Shown here: positions 51,723 to 59,678 of the stretch, one piece after another
Numbering within the stretch: the first letter of the stretch is position 1
Layout of the letters: each line of letters starts with the position of its first letter
From: Arthrobacter rhizophilus
GTDB lineage: Bacteria; Actinomycetota; Actinomycetes; Actinomycetales; Micrococcaceae
Assembly: GCF_026241105.1 (NCBI RefSeq)
Contig: NZ_JAPFFT010000007.1
Span: 62,001 to 126,000, forward strand
DNA: 64,000 nucleotides
Direction: 5' to 3'
The notes under the pieces: model-generated
The model's input: only the letters and a program-made list of their open reading frames with translations
What the model was told of the DNA's origin: nothing
Databases searched by the model: none
Made by a program: the position numbers and the translations under genes

Positions 51723-52910
51723 ATGCACACTCGGATGCAGATCCATGCGGAGCTGGCCTCCACCGAACTGACCCTGGACCCCAAACCAACGGCCTACTTC
51801 GGCCGCGGAAAGGTCACCGAGGTGGGCGGGATCGTGGCCGCGCTCGGTGCCAAGTCGGCGCTGATCGTCACGGACCCGTTCCTCGCGACCACCGACGTCG
51901 TGGCAGCCGTCCGGGCCTCGCTTGAGACAGCCGGACTGGGCGTCGCCGTATTCGGCGGCGTCACCCCCAACCCGACCACCACCTGCGTCGATGCTGGCTC
52001 GGACCTGGCCGCGTCCTCCGGAGTGGACGTCCTCGTGGCTGTTGGCGGCGGCTCGTCCATGGACGCGGCCAAGGGGATCTCGCTGGGCGCCGTGAATCCG
52101 GCCCGCGGTGCAGGGCTGGATTACAGCAACCACTTCGCCAACCCGGCGCTGCCGATCGTGGCGGTCCCGACGACGGCCGGCACCGGCGCCGAAGTCAACG
52201 CTTTCGGTGTGGTCACCGACGTCGAGGCCCACCGGAAGTTCTACGTCGGCCACGAATCCGCGCTGCCCAAGGCCGCCGTCCTCGACCCCGAGCTGACGCT
52301 CGGACTGCCGCCGAAGGCGACCGCCGCCACGGGAATGGATGCGCTCACCCATGCGATCGAGTCCTACTCCTCCATCCGACGGAACCCCTACTCGGACGGC
52401 ATCGCCCTCCAGGTGGTGTCCATGGTGGCCGAGTTCCTGCCCCGCGCTGTGGCTGACGGATCGGACCTTGAGGCCCGCTCTCAGCTGCTCCTGGCCTCGC
52501 ACATTGCCGGCGTCGGCTTCTCGCACACCGGCCTCGGCTTGGTCCACGCCATCGCCCACCCGCTGGGCGGCCGCTTCAACATCCCGCACGGCTTGGCGCT
52601 GTGCCTGGTGATCGAGGACGTGCTCCGGCTGAACCTCCGTAACCGCCTGGACCGCACTGCCCGCTTGGCTTTCGCCCTGGGCGTGGGGGATACCGCAGCC
52701 ACGGTCGAGGCAAACGCAGAAGCCGCGATCACCGCCGTCGCCGCCCTGGCCCGGGAAGTCGGCATGACGGCTCGACTAACTGATTTCGGCGTCACCGCAG
52801 CGGACTTGGATTCGCTCGTGGAAGACACGCTGGCCGACGCCGTCATCAACAACACCCCCGTGCCGCCCACCGCCGTCGAAATCCGCACGATCCTCGAGAA
52901 AGCACTGTAA
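51723..52910 (+). CDS. Iron-containing alcohol dehydrogenase
   Basis: 395 residues of the Fe-ADH/dehydroquinate-synthase-like fold: the NAD-binding VAVGGGSSMDAAKGISL, TTAGTGAEVNAFGVVTD, and metal ligands in GMDALTHAIESY (Asp, His) and GLGLVHAIAHPLGGRFNIPHG (two His). AGAAGGAG lies 6 bases before ATG 51723, one base past the preceding stop. Family members oxidise 1,2-diols, methanol, 4-hydroxybutyrate or reduce maleylacetate. Beside two aldehyde dehydrogenases it plausibly makes the aldehyde they consume. Confidence 0.9.
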   Translation: MHTRMQIHAELASTELTLDPKPTAYFGRGKVTEVGGIVAALGAKSALIVTDPFLATTDVVAAVRASLETAGLGVAVFGGVTPNPTTTCVDAGSDLAASSGVDVLVAVGGGSSMDAAKGISLGAVNPARGAGLDYSNHFANPALPIVAVPTTAGTGAEVNAFGVVTDVEAHRKFYVGHESALPKAAVLDPELTLGLPPKATAATGMDALTHAIESYSSIRRNPYSDGIALQVVSMVAEFLPRAVADGSDLEARSQLLLASHIAGVGFSHTGLGLVHAIAHPLGGRFNIPHGLALCLVIEDVLRLNLRNRLDRTARLAFALGVGDTAATVEANAEAAITAVAALAREVGMTARLTDFGVTAADLDSLVEDTLADAVINNTPVPPTAVEIRTILEKAL

Positions 52911-54416
52911 GTGGAAAACACCCTTGCCCCCACCGCGACCGCAGCCACAGCGACGGACCCGGAACGTGAGTTCATCGCAACGCTGCCGAAACAGCTGTTC
53001 ATCGACGGCGAATGGACCGGCGCGTCCGACGGCGCCACCTCACCGGTCGAGGACCCCTCCACGGGTGCCACGTTGGCTTGGATCGCGGATGCTTCACCGT
53101 CCGACGGGGAGCGCGCGCTCGCCGCCGCGGCCCGGGTCCAGGACAGCTGGGCGGCGACACCGCCGCGCGAACGCGGCGAAATCCTGCGCCGCGCCTTCGA
53201 GCTGGTCACCGCGCGTGCCGAGGATTTCGCCCTGGCCATGACCCTGGAAATGGGAAAACCATTGGCAGAATCGCGGGGAGAGGTGGCCTACGGCGCCGAG
53301 TTTCTGCGCTGGTTTTCCGAGGAAGCCGTGCGTATCTCGGGCCGCTATTCCATTGCGCCGGATGGTAAGTCCCGGCTTCTGGTGACCAAGAGGCCCGTGG
53401 GTCCGTGCCTGTTCATCACGCCGTGGAACTTCCCGCTGGCCATGGCCACCCGCAAGATCGCGCCGGCCGTGGCCGCAGGCTGCACCATGGTGCTCAAGCC
53501 GGCCAATCTGACCCCACTGACGGCCCTGCTGCTCACCGAGGTGTTCCAGGAAGCGGGCCTGCCTGCGGGCGTCTTGAACGTTATCCCCACCACGCGCCCG
53601 GGCGAGGTGACAGGACCGTTGATCCGTGACAGCCGGCTGCGGAAATTGTCCTTCACCGGTTCCACCGGAGTGGGCAGGCAGCTCATCGCCGACTCCGCCC
53701 ACCAGGTGCTGCGCACCTCCATGGAACTGGGCGGCAACGCGCCGTTCCTGGTCTTCGAGGACGCGGACCTGGACGCGGCCTTGGACGGGGCCATGCTGGC
53801 CAAGCTGCGGAACATGGGCGAGGCCTGCACAGCGGCCAACCGCTTCATTGTGCACGAATCACTCGCCCTACAGTTCAGCCAAGGCCTCGCGGACCGAATG
53901 GGTTCCCTCAGGCTTGGCCGCGGCTCAGCGGATGGCACCAACATTGGGCCGCTCATCGATGCCAAGAGCCGCGCCAAAGTCGATGAATTGGTACAGGACG
54001 CCATTGCCGGGGGAGCCACCGCACTTTCTGGGGGCGCGCCGTCGGGCGGTGAGGGCTATTTCTACCCGCCCACCGTGCTGACGAACGTGCCGTCTACCGC
54101 GCGGATTCTGCAGGAGGAAGTCTTCGGACCGGTGGCGCCCGTGGTCAGCTTCCGCACCGAGGCCGAAGCGATCGCCCTGGCCAACCACACCGAATTCGGG
54201 TTGGTGGCCTACGCCTACACCCGGGACCTGAACCGCGGCATCCGGCTTTCCGAGCGGGTGGACGTGGGCATGTTCGGGCTGAACACCGGCATCGTGTCCA
54301 ACCCCGCGGCCCCGTTCGGTGGCGTCAAGCAGTCCGGCCTGGGCCGGGAAGGCGGCACCGAAGGGATCGAGGAGTACCTGGAAACCCGCTACATCGGAAT
54401 CGCGGATCCGTCCTGA
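52911..54416 (+). CDS. Succinate-semialdehyde-dehydrogenase-like aldehyde dehydrogenase
   Basis: 501 residues. It has ITPWNFPLAMATRKIAPAVAAGC, LSFTGSTGVGR, Glu in SMELGGNAP and the catalytic Cys in NMGEACTAANRF, a pattern close to GabD. EEVFGPVAPV and PFGGVKQSGLGREGG complete the family set. GTG 52911 begins immediately after the Fe-ADH stop, with no clear ribosome site, so translation may be coupled. It would finish the route by giving a dicarboxylate such as succinate. Confidence 0.9.
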   Translation: MENTLAPTATAATATDPEREFIATLPKQLFIDGEWTGASDGATSPVEDPSTGATLAWIADASPSDGERALAAAARVQDSWAATPPRERGEILRRAFELVTARAEDFALAMTLEMGKPLAESRGEVAYGAEFLRWFSEEAVRISGRYSIAPDGKSRLLVTKRPVGPCLFITPWNFPLAMATRKIAPAVAAGCTMVLKPANLTPLTALLLTEVFQEAGLPAGVLNVIPTTRPGEVTGPLIRDSRLRKLSFTGSTGVGRQLIADSAHQVLRTSMELGGNAPFLVFEDADLDAALDGAMLAKLRNMGEACTAANRFIVHESLALQFSQGLADRMGSLRLGRGSADGTNIGPLIDAKSRAKVDELVQDAIAGGATALSGGAPSGGEGYFYPPTVLTNVPSTARILQEEVFGPVAPVVSFRTEAEAIALANHTEFGLVAYAYTRDLNRGIRLSERVDVGMFGLNTGIVSNPAAPFGGVKQSGLGREGGTEGIEEYLETRYIGIADPS

Positions 54417-54432
54417 TGGGAACGCGAGCGTA

Positions 54433-55110
54433 GTGCGGATCATCGTGACGGGCGGCACCAGCGGGATCGGTGCCGCCCTGGTCCGGGAATCGCTCCGCGC
54501 CGGCCACTCCGTTTTCACCACTGGACGCGATGCCGGCCGGCTCGCGGCGTTCCTGGAGTCGTGCTCCGGGCTGGGGCGCGTGGGTGGCGTTGTGGCGGAC
54601 GCCGGGGACTGGGAACAGACCCGTGACGCCGTCGCTGCGGCAGGGGACTTCCTGGGCGGAATCGACGTCGCGGTGGCCAACGCCGGTTTTTCCGCCCCAG
54701 GGGACCTTACCGACGGCGACCCGGAACATTGGCGGGACATGGTGCTCACCAACGTCTACGGTCCCGCGATACTGGCCAAGGCCACCCTGCCGCAGCTCAC
54801 CGCCCACCGCGGGCACATGGTGCTCATGGGCAGCACAGCGGGGCGCAAGGTATATCCCGGGAACCTCTACACGGCCACCAAATGGGCCGTGACCGGTTAC
54901 GCCGAATCCCTCCGTCAGCAGCTCGTGGGAACGGGTGTCCGGGTGCTGCATATCGCGCCCGGCCACGTGGACACTCCCTTGTGGAAGAAAGCTCCCGACG
55001 CCGCCATCGCGCCGGAGTCCGTGGCAGGAACTATGCTCTGGGCACTCTCCCAGCCACCCGGCGTCGACGTGTCCGAAGTGATGATCCGGGCCACGGGACA
55101 GGAGTTCTGA
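54433..55110 (+). CDS. Short-chain dehydrogenase (YdfG/serine-dehydrogenase-like)
   Basis: 225 residues. TGGTSGIG is the cofactor motif, NAGFS follows strand 4, MGSTAG holds the catalytic Ser and YTATKWAVTGY the Tyr/Lys pair; PGHVDTPLW and GVDVSEVMIRATGQEF are typical of the NADP-dependent 3-hydroxyacid dehydrogenase subgroup. TTGRDAG after strand 2 fits NADP. GTG 54433 is the only start just past the preceding stop (16 bp) and its ribosome site is weak. It is the last gene of the operon and converges with the penicillin-binding protein gene 3 bp away. Confidence 0.85.
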   Translation: MRIIVTGGTSGIGAALVRESLRAGHSVFTTGRDAGRLAAFLESCSGLGRVGGVVADAGDWEQTRDAVAAAGDFLGGIDVAVANAGFSAPGDLTDGDPEHWRDMVLTNVYGPAILAKATLPQLTAHRGHMVLMGSTAGRKVYPGNLYTATKWAVTGYAESLRQQLVGTGVRVLHIAPGHVDTPLWKKAPDAAIAPESVAGTMLWALSQPPGVDVSEVMIRATGQEF

Positions 55111-55113
55111 AGC

Positions 55114-57288
55114 TCACGGGGAAGGACGCGGCGTCGGCGTCCCCACCATCGACGCGGGCGGCGCCGGGAAGGCGGCCGCCGGGTAGAGCCCGGCCACTTG
55201 TGTCATGTAGTTGGCCCATTGCGGCCCGGCCAGCATGTAGCCGTCGACGGCGGTGTAGAACTTGCCGTTGATTGTCACGTTCTGGCCCGCTCGGCTCTGT
55301 CCCGCCATAGTGTCGCCGAAGAAGGACGCCGTGGCGAGCCCTGTGGTGAACCCGACTACCCAGGTGGACCCGTTGCTATTGTTCGTTCCCGTTTTCGCGG
55401 CGGTGGGGAAGTGGTCCTGGACTTTGGGTTGGATGTAAATGCCGGAGCCACGTTTGAGGACGTCTTGGAGCACTGAGTTGACCCCGCGGGCAACCTCGGG
55501 TTTGACGGCGTCCCGGCAGGAACTGGCCTGGGCGGGCAGCCTTGCACCGCCAGGATCCACCACACTCACAATGGCGATCGGCGAGCAGTACTTGCCGTCG
55601 TTGGCGAAGGTGGCAAAGGCGTTGGCCAGCACAAGGGGCGCTACTTCGGTGCCGCCGAGGAGGTTGCCCAGCTGGTGCATGTTCACGGGGGCGTTGTCCA
55701 CGCCGTTGTGGAGACCCACAGCATCCACCACTCTTTGGATGCCGCAAAAGTCCAGTTGCGATGCCTCGGCAAAAGTGGCGGTGTTGATGGAGTTGTAGAG
55801 CCCGTAGTTGACGGGCATCGACCGGTAGTATCCCTCATCGTTGTTGCGGAGGTCGTCCGCTGTGCCAAGGCCGGCAATTTTCTGGGCCGTGCTGTAGCCG
55901 CCCAGCACCTTCCCGCAGCTGTCTTTCCAAGGGAATCCGAGCGGATACTCCCTCCGCGACGCGTCCACCACCGTCGTCATGGATTTGCCCTCGTTGAGCC
56001 ATTCCGTGAAAGTGAAGGGCTTCATGGCGGAACCTGGCTGGAACCCTCCGGCTCCGTTGAGGTCATTGCCGTTCGCGTCCTTGGAGTCAACGTTGAAGTT
56101 CAGTTGCGTATCGAACTTCCCAGGCTGGGGCAGAAATACCGTGTTCTGTGCCATGGCCAGGATCTTGCCCGTGCCTGGCTGCACTGAGACCAAGGAGGCG
56201 CCCCATTTGTCCGCGTTGGCCCCTGCCGTGGCATCGACCTGGGCTTGAGCCGCTGCCTGCAAGCGGCTGTCCAGTGTGGTGGTGATGGTCAGGCCGCCGC
56301 GGTAGAGCAGCTGTTCCCGGTCCGCGACGTTGGCACCGTACGCGGGGTTGTTGAGGATCAGATGGGAGATGTAGTCGCAGAAGTAGGGCGCCATGTCCGC
56401 GGCGGCGCAGCCCTGCTTCCCAGCGGTGATGGTGAGTTTGATGGGGGTAGCGACGGCCGCCGCATACGCTGCCTGTTGGATCTTGCCCTGCGCGAGCATG
56501 TCGGCCAGCACTAGGTTGCGTCGCTTGATGGAGTTGTCCGGATGGACGGAGGGGTCGTAGTAGCTGGGGCTGTTGACCAGGCCGGCGAGCAGGGCCGCTT
56601 GTGGAAGGCTGAGGTCCTTGGCAGAGACGCTGAAGAAATGCCGCGCTGCGGCTTCAATGCCGTACGCATCCCGATTGAAGAACACAATATTCAGGTAGCC
56701 CTCAAGGATCTGGTCCTTGCTGAACTTCTTCTCCAGTTCAACGGCGAGCTTCATCTCGCGCAGCTTGTCACCGAGGGTTTTCTGACCGCTGAGCACAACC
56801 TCCTGGGTCTTGCCTGCCGCCAAGCGGGACTCGTTGAGCACGTTGGTCACGTACTGCTGGGTCAGTGTCGACGCGCCCTCCTTGGCGCCCTTGGTCAGGT
56901 CGGCCGCGACGGCCCGGAGAATCCCTTGGGGGTCTATTCCGCCGTGCTCGTAGAAGCGGCTATCCTCGACGGCGACAATCGCGTCCTTGATGTAGGGGGA
57001 CATCTGGTCGAGGCCGACCCTCACCCGGTTCTCCGCATAGAAGGTAGCGATGGTCTTTCCGTCGGAACTGAGAACTTTGGTGGACTGCGACGGCGCGTTG
57101 ACTACCAGATCACCCGGAAGGTTGTCGAAGTATTGGATCGAGCCGCTGACGGCCATGCCGGCCGACGCCACACCGGGAATCACCAGACCGGCAGCCAATA
57201 CTCCACAAACGGCGCTCACGACGAAGAATCCGATGACCCTCCAGAGGGTCGCGGCCACACCCTTTTTTGGGTTGCTCTTTGACGCCAT
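55114..57288 (-). CDS. Class A penicillin-binding protein (bifunctional peptidoglycan synthase)
   Basis: 724 residues. A short cytoplasmic tail and one membrane anchor (residues about 18-45) precede the GT51 glycosyltransferase domain with catalytic EDSRFYEHGG (Glu108). The transpeptidase domain carries SAMK (Ser420, Lys423), SIN (500-502) and KTGT (632-635). All three penicillin-binding motifs are intact. It polymerises and cross-links peptidoglycan outside the membrane. The C-terminal tail is short and Pro-rich. ATG 57288 is used; the frame stays open far upstream through the repeat region, which is not part of the gene. Confidence 0.93.
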   Translation of the reverse strand: MASKSNPKKGVAATLWRVIGFFVVSAVCGVLAAGLVIPGVASAGMAVSGSIQYFDNLPGDLVVNAPSQSTKVLSSDGKTIATFYAENRVRVGLDQMSPYIKDAIVAVEDSRFYEHGGIDPQGILRAVAADLTKGAKEGASTLTQQYVTNVLNESRLAAGKTQEVVLSGQKTLGDKLREMKLAVELEKKFSKDQILEGYLNIVFFNRDAYGIEAAARHFFSVSAKDLSLPQAALLAGLVNSPSYYDPSVHPDNSIKRRNLVLADMLAQGKIQQAAYAAAVATPIKLTITAGKQGCAAADMAPYFCDYISHLILNNPAYGANVADREQLLYRGGLTITTTLDSRLQAAAQAQVDATAGANADKWGASLVSVQPGTGKILAMAQNTVFLPQPGKFDTQLNFNVDSKDANGNDLNGAGGFQPGSAMKPFTFTEWLNEGKSMTTVVDASRREYPLGFPWKDSCGKVLGGYSTAQKIAGLGTADDLRNNDEGYYRSMPVNYGLYNSINTATFAEASQLDFCGIQRVVDAVGLHNGVDNAPVNMHQLGNLLGGTEVAPLVLANAFATFANDGKYCSPIAIVSVVDPGGARLPAQASSCRDAVKPEVARGVNSVLQDVLKRGSGIYIQPKVQDHFPTAAKTGTNNSNGSTWVVGFTTGLATASFFGDTMAGQSRAGQNVTINGKFYTAVDGYMLAGPQWANYMTQVAGLYPAAAFPAPPASMVGTPTPRPSP

Positions 57289-57480
57289 TTTTCCAGCTAT
57301 CAACCGTGCGTGTATCCAGAGTACGCCGCCATTACACGCTTCAAACAGGCCCAAAAATCCGTGGCGGCACGGCAACACGGTTATGTTCGTCACTTCGCCC
57401 GCGTGCTGGCGGGAATCGGCGTTTTGCCGGATGCATACTGATGATGTTCGGGTGCGTGATGGAAGGCAGGTGGGCGGCCG

Positions 57481-57765
57481 GTGGAGACTTTGACGGCTGT
57501 TGTGAGGAGCGAGTATTTTCCGGCGGGAGCGGTGCTCGTGGGCGTGGTTTTGTTCTGGACGATCGGGTTGCTTGGCGGATTGTCCTGGTTGAGCGGAGGG
57601 CAGCCGCCTCTGGCCATCCTGACGTGGATGTTCTTCATCTACGGTGTGGTGGTGCTTTCTCCCCTCGCCGGAATTTGGGCCGCAGTGGACCTTTCCCGCC
57701 GCTGGTGGCGGAACCGCCAGGCGCGCCAGCAGCAGCCCGGAACGGCCGACGTCGAGTCCTTCTAA
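57481..57765 (+). CDS. Small two-helix membrane protein
   Basis: 94 residues: two hydrophobic helices (AGAVLVGVVLFWTIGLLGGL and ILTWMFFIYGVVVLSPLAGIW) and a basic C-terminal tail (SRRWWRNRQARQQQP). GTG 57481 is preceded by a purine-rich AGGTGGG. I recognise no family. Codon use and a clean membrane pattern support it as real. It is divergent from the penicillin-binding protein gene across a 192-bp gap in which I see no other feature. Confidence 0.62.
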   Translation: METLTAVVRSEYFPAGAVLVGVVLFWTIGLLGGLSWLSGGQPPLAILTWMFFIYGVVVLSPLAGIWAAVDLSRRWWRNRQARQQQPGTADVESF

Positions 57766-57787
57766 AATCCCCACCGCCACCCTCGCC

Positions 57788-57875
57788 TCGCAAGTCCCCA
57801 CCGGCTCCCAGCCTTCGCAAGTCCCCACCGGCTCCCAGCCTTCGCAAGTCCCCACCGGCTCCCAGCCTTCGCAAG
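57788..57875. repeat. 27-bp perfect tandem repeats
   Basis: Three identical 27-bp copies (57788-57814, 57815-57841, 57842-57868) and a 7-bp partial fourth. The unit contains AAGTCCCCACCGGCTCCCAG. Since 27 is divisible by three, all six frames stay open through it, which creates spurious long frames on both strands. Right of it, about 57876-57965, is a second set of imperfect 30-bp GC-rich repeats with CCCTCGCCGGCG cores. Confidence 0.92.
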
Positions 57876-58038
57876 CTCAGGCCGGGTCCCTCGCCGGCGT
57901 GGGCCCCCAGGCAGGGACCCTCGCCGGCGGGGCCCCACGGCCAGGGAACCCTGGCGGCGTGGGCCCAGGCGATAGCCTGAGGCTAGGCCCTGCCTGAAAC
58001 CTGCCCAGCATCTGCCCGAACGGAACGAGGACTTCCCC

Positions 58039-58971
58039 ATGATCACACGCGTCGACGTCGATGAAGCGGCTGCCCGGATTGCCGGGAGGATCCGCCGCAC
58101 GCCCGTTTTCGAAGCTGACGAGGGGACCGTACCCGGGCATCTGTGGTTCAAATGCGAGTTCATGCAGCACACGGGCACGTTCAAGGCGAGGGGCGCCTTC
58201 AACCGCGTCCTGGCCAGCCGGGAGCGCGGCGAGCTGAAGGACGAGGTGGGAATCGTCGTCGCTTCAGGAGGCAACGCCGGGCTGGCGAATGCCTATGCCG
58301 CAGCCCAGCTTGGTGTGCCCGCAACGGTTTTTGTCCCCGAGACCGCACCAGCCGTGAAGGTCAAGAAGCTCAAGGCCAGCGGCGCCACGGTGGTCCAGCG
58401 CGGGACCGAGTACGCCGAAGCGTTTGAAGCCGCATTGGCCTATGCCGAGGAAACCGGCGCGGTCTACTGCCACGCGTACGACCAAGCCGAAATCGCCGCT
58501 GGGGCAGGCACCGTGGGTTCGGAGCTCCTGGAACAGCTGGGCGAAGTAGACACCATTGTGGTGGCCGTTGGAGGCGGCGGGCTCATGGCCGGAATCGCGG
58601 CCGCCGTCGAAGGACACGCCCGGGTTGTTGGCGTCGAACCGGACAACGCGCCTACCCTCCATTCGGCCCTGGCCGCGGGGACGCCGGTTGACGTCGCCGT
58701 TTCCGGGATCGCCGCGGATTCACTCGGGGCCCGGCAGATCGGCCGGATCGGCTTCGAGGTGGCCGTCCGCACGGGCGTCCGGACGGTCCTGGTGTCCGAC
58801 GACGACATCGCCGCCGCGCGCTCGCTCCTCTGGGAGCAGTACAGGATCGTCGTGGAACACGGCGCGGCCGCCGCTTTCGCTGCCCTGAACTCGGGAGCTT
58901 ACGTTCCCGCAGAAGGGGAACGCGTTGCTGTGATCCTTTGCGGTGCCAACACCGACCCCGCCACGGTCTGA
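58039..58971 (+). CDS. PLP-dependent threonine/serine dehydratase family protein
   Basis: 310 residues of PLP fold type II. The cofactor Lys is in TGTFKARGAFN (about residue 51), the phosphate-binding loop is VAVGGGGLMAG, and ASGGNAGLANAYAA binds substrate carboxylate. It lacks a C-terminal ACT regulatory domain, so it is the catabolic/racemase-like single-domain type. GAGGA lies 9-10 bases before ATG 58039. Alternatives include serine racemase or hydroxyaspartate dehydratase. No pathway partner adjoins it. Confidence 0.88.
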   Translation: MITRVDVDEAAARIAGRIRRTPVFEADEGTVPGHLWFKCEFMQHTGTFKARGAFNRVLASRERGELKDEVGIVVASGGNAGLANAYAAAQLGVPATVFVPETAPAVKVKKLKASGATVVQRGTEYAEAFEAALAYAEETGAVYCHAYDQAEIAAGAGTVGSELLEQLGEVDTIVVAVGGGGLMAGIAAAVEGHARVVGVEPDNAPTLHSALAAGTPVDVAVSGIAADSLGARQIGRIGFEVAVRTGVRTVLVSDDDIAAARSLLWEQYRIVVEHGAAAAFAALNSGAYVPAEGERVAVILCGANTDPATV

Positions 58972-59093
58972 AGCGGCCTGCCCCGGCCCTGCCCCGGCCC
59001 GGCCCTGCCCGGCCCTGCCGCGAGCGCTCCGAAGTTGCTAAGCTCTAGCCCAAATGCCGGGGCACGCAAACCGCTTCACGAACGGACAGTGAC

Positions 59094-59678
59094 ATGACGC
59101 GATTGATCATCATGGGCCCTCCTGGCTCGGGCAAGGGTACCCAGGCTGAATACATCGCCAGGCATTTCGGTATCCCTGCGATTTCCACCGGAGATATTTT
59201 CCGCGCCCATGTGGGAGGCAAGACCGAACTTGGGGCGGAAGCCAGCAAGTACATGGACAGCGGCGAATTCGTTCCGGATCACGTGACCAATGCCATGGTC
59301 CAGCAGAGGCTTGGCAATACCGATGTCCAGTCAGGATTCCTCCTGGATGGCTACCCCCGCACCACGGCGCAAATAGAGGCACTCGATGGCATTCTGGCCG
59401 GTAACCAGCAGCAGCTTGATGCGGTCGTCGAGCTGACAGTCGACGACGACGAACTGGTGGAGCGAATGCTTCGCAGGGCGCAAGAGCAGGGCCGCCGCGA
59501 TGACACGACGCCGGTGATCCGCCGTCGTCTGGAGCTCTACCGGGACGAGACACAGGCCGTGGTTGCCCGGTACTCCGAGCGCGGAATTGTGCTCGCCGTG
59601 GATGGTTCCGGCCAGCGGGAAGAGATCACGGCCAAAGCCATTGCCGCCATTCAATCAGTGCTAGGGAAGGACCTGTGA
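59094..59678 (+). CDS. adk: Adenylate kinase
   Basis: 194 residues. P-loop GPPGSGKGTQ, the AMP site STGDIFRAHV and DGYPRTTAQ, and a short lid (RRAQEQGRRDDTTPVIRRRL), as in other actinobacterial adenylate kinases. It catalyses 2 ADP to ATP and AMP. The usual actinobacterial adk sits in the secY-map ribosomal region; here it lies next to a glycosidase gene, so this may be a second copy. The last 4 bases overlap the GTG of the GH15 gene. Confidence 0.88.
   Translation: MTRLIIMGPPGSGKGTQAEYIARHFGIPAISTGDIFRAHVGGKTELGAEASKYMDSGEFVPDHVTNAMVQQRLGNTDVQSGFLLDGYPRTTAQIEALDGILAGNQQQLDAVVELTVDDDELVERMLRRAQEQGRRDDTTPVIRRRLELYRDETQAVVARYSERGIVLAVDGSGQREEITAKAIAAIQSVLGKDL

Noticed and set aside
49229..51784. 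Very long open frame on the minus strand opposite the aldehyde and hydroxyacid dehydrogenase genes
   Set aside because: It mirrors well-recognised ALDH and dehydrogenase genes on the plus strand, has no family features and arises from high-GC codon bias.
57289..57855. N-terminal extension of the penicillin-binding protein containing GTCEGWEPV-type repeats
   Set aside because: It comes from translating the 27-bp repeats and the antisense of the small membrane protein; the true start is ATG 57288 just before the membrane anchor.
57788..57875. CRISPR-like array
   Set aside because: The copies are directly adjacent with no unique spacers, so this is a simple tandem repeat; no cas genes are in the window.
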